Positions 18,405 through 20,826 of a DNA stretch of 20,826 bases are shown here, piece after piece. Below the pieces are notes generated by a model. It saw nothing but the letters and a program-made list of their open reading frames with translations, was not told the origin of the DNA and searched no databases. Source of the stretch: an uncultured Altererythrobacter sp. (GTDB taxonomy: Bacteria; Pseudomonadota; Alphaproteobacteria; Sphingomonadales; Sphingomonadaceae); assembly GCA_946886175.1 (NCBI GenBank), contig CAMPIA010000005.1, forward strand, positions 1-20,826, given 5' to 3'. The stretch's first letter is position 1. The number at the start of each line of letters is the position of its first letter. The translations under genes and the position numbers were made by a program.

Positions 18405-20243
18405 CTACGCCGTCTTGAGCCGGCGGCTTTCTTCACGCGCATCGGTCGCGCGATACGTCCAGCCGGGCGGGTCGTTGGCGATATGGACCCGGTTGCGCCC
18501 GGCGGCCTTGGCCGAATAGAGCGGTGCGTCGGCGGTCTGCAACGCCAGCGAAACGCTGCACGGCCCGCGCAGATTCGCCACGCCGATCGAAGCCGAGACG
18601 CCGAACGGCTTCCCGTCGGCATCGCGTATCTGGTGCTCGTGGATCTGCTCGCGCAGCCGTTCGCAGACCTCGACCGCCGCGCCGACCGCGGAGTTGCGCG
18701 CGACGAGACCGAATTCCTCGCCGCCCAGGCGGGCGAAGAAGCAATCCTCGGTCGAAAGACGCCGCATGATCCGCGCGACATGCTTGAGCACGAGGTCGCC
18801 CACGTCGTGTCCGTAGCGGTCGTTGATCGACTTGAAGTGATCGAGATCGATGATCGCGAGCGAGAACGGGCGCTCCGCGGCCCCCGCCAGTGCGGGTTCG
18901 AGTTCCTTCAGAAATGCGCGGCGGTTGGGTAGCCCGGTGAGCGGATCCGTCGACGCATCGCGCGCGGCCTGCAACTCGTCCTCCTTGCGCGCGGTGACAT
19001 CGCGCACGGTAACGACGAATCCGTCGATCGCGTCACGGCTCTGGCCGACCGCGCGGACCTTGGTCTCGAACCACGCAGTCTCCTCGTCGCGTGTGACAGG
19101 GCGCTCGAGCACTTTGGTCGCCCCGGGGTCGGCTGTCGCCCTGGCCAGCAGATCGTCGATCAGAACCTCGTCCAGCGGCTCGAAGAAAGCGGCCAGCGGC
19201 ACGTCCGTCAGATCGTCGAGGCCGCTGAGGCGATAGCTCGCCGGGGAAGCGAACCTGATCCTGCCATTCGCGCCGAGGCTCAGCATCGCGTCGTCCGAAT
19301 GGTCGGAAATCATACGATAGAGCGCTTCGCGCCGGGTGATCGTGCCATGCACGATCTCGCGATGCTTGAGCGCCGCCGAGACCGGCATCGACGCAAGCAG
19401 CACCACTGCAAGGTAGAATTGAAGGAACATCGCCTGCTCGGCCAGCGGCAGGTCGAGCGAAGCGAACGCTCCCACGCCCATGGCGAGCGAGGCCGAGGCC
19501 ATGACCGCGATGACGAGCACGGAGACCGCACCGCCGATCCGGCCGAGGCGAAAACACGCCAGGATCGCCGGCAGGATCGGCAGGAACAGGAGCGGGAACC
19601 TCGCCTGGTAGAAAGCCGCGGCCGCAACCGCTACATTGGCGAGCGTGAGCGCGGCGAGTTCCCACCAGCCGCGCGATGTCGCCACTTTCGCAAGGCCGGC
19701 GACGCTTCCGCGCGCGAACAGGAGCGCGAGCGGCGAGGCGAGCAGCGTCCCGAGACCGTGGCCGGCGAACCATTCCGCCGCGTGGCTCCACCAGTCGCCG
19801 CCGAACACCTTGGCGACGAGGATTCCGCCCGGGATCGAGGCGATCCCCGGCCCAAGAACTCCCGCCACGAGCACCAGCATCACAAAGCCCGACCAGCTTT
19901 CCAGATAGTCGCCTCGAGGGCGGAACCGGACGAGCAGGCCGGCGATCAGCGCGGCCTCGAACACGTTGACGATCGCCAGCGGCGCGGCGATCGCCGGGCC
20001 GAAGCCCAACACGGCGGTCGAGCACATGCTCAGGCAGGCGAAATAGATCAGCGTGCGGGGCCAGGCGCGGTAGGGAATGCTGACCAGCAGCGCGACGAGA
20101 ACGGCGGTGCCGAACCACACCAGCGCCAGTCCGCCGCTGAAGCGCGTCGCATAGATGGTCAACGACGTCACCGCGACGAACGCGATCCCGAACGCGAACG
20201 TCCGCCATCCCGATTCCTCGGCAGGTCGCTGTGCCTGAGCCAT
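18405..20243 (-). CDS. MASE1-PAS-GGDEF membrane diguanylate cyclase
   Basis: This 612-residue enzyme would make cyclic di-GMP. An N-terminal MASE1 sensor region (about residues 15-300, eight or so membrane segments, with the typical GHGLGTLLASPLALLFARG stretch) is followed by a PAS domain (about 313-430, from LYRMISDHSDDAMLSL to the GFVVTVRDVTARK end). A GGDEF domain (about 440-600) completes it. The GGDEF domain has DPLTGLPNRRAFL, IDLDHFKSINDRYGHDVGD and the active-site loop GGEEF at 507-511, so it should be active. The product-inhibition RxxD site is missing: the expected Arg and Asp positions are Thr498 and Cys501. There is no EAL domain. Start ATG 20243 opens with a short polar head before the first membrane segment. 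Confidence 0.93.
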   Translation of the reverse strand: MAQAQRPAEESGWRTFAFGIAFVAVTSLTIYATRFSGGLALVWFGTAVLVALLVSIPYRAWPRTLIYFACLSMCSTAVLGFGPAIAAPLAIVNVFEAALIAGLLVRFRPRGDYLESWSGFVMLVLVAGVLGPGIASIPGGILVAKVFGGDWWSHAAEWFAGHGLGTLLASPLALLFARGSVAGLAKVATSRGWWELAALTLANVAVAAAAFYQARFPLLFLPILPAILACFRLGRIGGAVSVLVIAVMASASLAMGVGAFASLDLPLAEQAMFLQFYLAVVLLASMPVSAALKHREIVHGTITRREALYRMISDHSDDAMLSLGANGRIRFASPASYRLSGLDDLTDVPLAAFFEPLDEVLIDDLLARATADPGATKVLERPVTRDEETAWFETKVRAVGQSRDAIDGFVVTVRDVTARKEDELQAARDASTDPLTGLPNRRAFLKELEPALAGAAERPFSLAIIDLDHFKSINDRYGHDVGDLVLKHVARIMRRLSTEDCFFARLGGEEFGLVARNSAVGAAVEVCERLREQIHEHQIRDADGKPFGVSASIGVANLRGPCSVSLALQTADAPLYSAKAAGRNRVHIANDPPGWTYRATDAREESRRLKTA

Positions 20244-20334
20244 GCCGCTCGGATGAACGAATTGCGTTAAGATTTGGCAAGGATCGGGCTCGCGCTCTCC
20301 CGCTGGGCCGCACCAGGCCGGGCTCCGCGCGCCG
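20244..20334 (-). other. Gap between MFS gene and diguanylate cyclase
   Basis: These 91 bases lie upstream of the cyclase and after the MFS stop. On the minus strand TTGCCA (complement of 20274-20279) could be a -35, but no good -10 stands 16-18 bases away. No hairpin with a T-run is seen. The cyclase may have its own promoter here or follow from the MFS gene. Confidence 0.3.
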
Positions 20335-20826
20335 CTAGCCCCCGAAGCGACGTGTGATGCTCAGCAACAGCAGGCAGGCCAGAGCCGCCAGGCCGGCGAG
20401 GACCAGGAAGAGCGCGTCGAACCCGAACCTCGGGACCAGTGCGAGCGCAAACCACGGCATGATGAGCGACGGGACGGTGTTGGTCAGATTGAACAGGCCG
20501 AGATCCCTGCCCCGCCGCTCGGGCCGGGTCAGCACCCGCAGCGTCTGGCTCGAATGGAGCGAGAGGAACACCGTGCTCGCAAGGCCGAACACGACATAGC
20601 CGACGATCGCCGATCCGAGCGTGGGCGCGAGCCCCATCAGCAGCAGCCCGCCGGCGACGATCGCCGCCGCCACCGCGAGCGGCGCGATCGGGCGGTCGGC
20701 GCGGTCGGACCAGCGCCCGGTCAGCAGCGCCATCGGCACCCCGATGCACAGGACGATCGAGAACAGCGTGGCGGCGTCGTTGTCGCTGTAGCCGGGCTCG
20801 ATGCTGCGGAACCACAGCAGCAGGAA
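20335..20826 (-). CDS. MFS transporter, C-terminal part (5' end cut by window)
   Basis: The 163 visible residues run from the window edge (codon at 20826) to a TAG at 20337-20335. They contain about five hydrophobic helices. The loop GRWSDRADRP after LCIGVPMALLT is the motif-A-like segment between helices 8 and 9 of major facilitator proteins, with a second charged loop RPERRGRDLGLFN. This matches the second half of a 12-helix permease. The substrate cannot be deduced. The internal ATG at 20739 is not the real start, because the frame stays open with hydrophobic sequence to the edge. Confidence 0.85.
   Translation of the reverse strand, partial: FLLLWFRSIEPGYSDNDAATLFSIVLCIGVPMALLTGRWSDRADRPIAPLAVAAAIVAGGLLLMGLAPTLGSAIVGYVVFGLASTVFLSLHSSQTLRVLTRPERRGRDLGLFNLTNTVPSLIMPWFALALVPRFGFDALFLVLAGLAALACLLLLSITRRFGG

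Overview
This is a GC-rich chromosomal window from an alphaproteobacterium. Sphingomonadales (perhaps Erythrobacteraceae) is the likeliest order, inferred from protein style, dense packing with 1-4 base start/stop overlaps, and the hemC-hemD-mitofilin-like block diverging from tsaD-gpsA. That placement is recall, not a database match. I see no tRNA or rRNA, mobile element, integrase, CRISPR array or tandem-repeat array. The longest gene-free stretch is 158 bases (15392-15549). This is mostly core genome.

Layout. (1) 1-3914, plus strand: the 3' part of uvrB, a secreted S10 serine carboxypeptidase, and a small unknown lipoprotein. (2) 3826-6015, minus strand: a DsbD-type disulfide reductase that overlaps the lipoprotein gene tail to tail and diverges from a UbiH/Coq6-family flavin hydroxylase (6080-7294). 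(3) 7291-9879, minus strand: a heme operon, hemC-hemD, followed by a short membrane protein in the position of the alphaproteobacterial Mic60/mitofilin homologue. (4) 9925-13489, plus strand: tsaD-gpsA-flippase, each joined by a 4-base overlap. (5) 13540-15391, plus strand: an OmpA-type envelope protein, a 35-residue membrane microprotein, a membrane-anchored helix-hairpin-helix protein, and a single-domain response regulator with an EcfG-like promoter candidate and a hairpin terminator. (6) 15550-18385, plus strand: gcdH-maiA-fahA, an overlapping catabolic operon for glutaryl-CoA and for the last steps of homogentisate (tyrosine/phenylalanine) breakdown. (7) 18405-20826, minus strand: a MASE1-PAS-GGDEF diguanylate cyclase and the C-terminal part of an MFS transporter cut by the window edge.

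How they work together. hemC and hemD catalyse consecutive tetrapyrrole steps. gpsA supplies glycerol-3-phosphate for phospholipids and is coupled to a lipid-linked-sugar-type flippase. maiA and fahA catalyse consecutive steps and share a transcript with gcdH, so amino-acid degradation routes that end in central metabolites are probably co-expressed. The least explained part is 13540-15391: an envelope protein, two small-anchor membrane proteins with similar membrane segments, and a response regulator. I found no clear-cut novel defence or mobile system. The best leads are this envelope/HhH cluster and the mitofilin-like gene in the heme operon.
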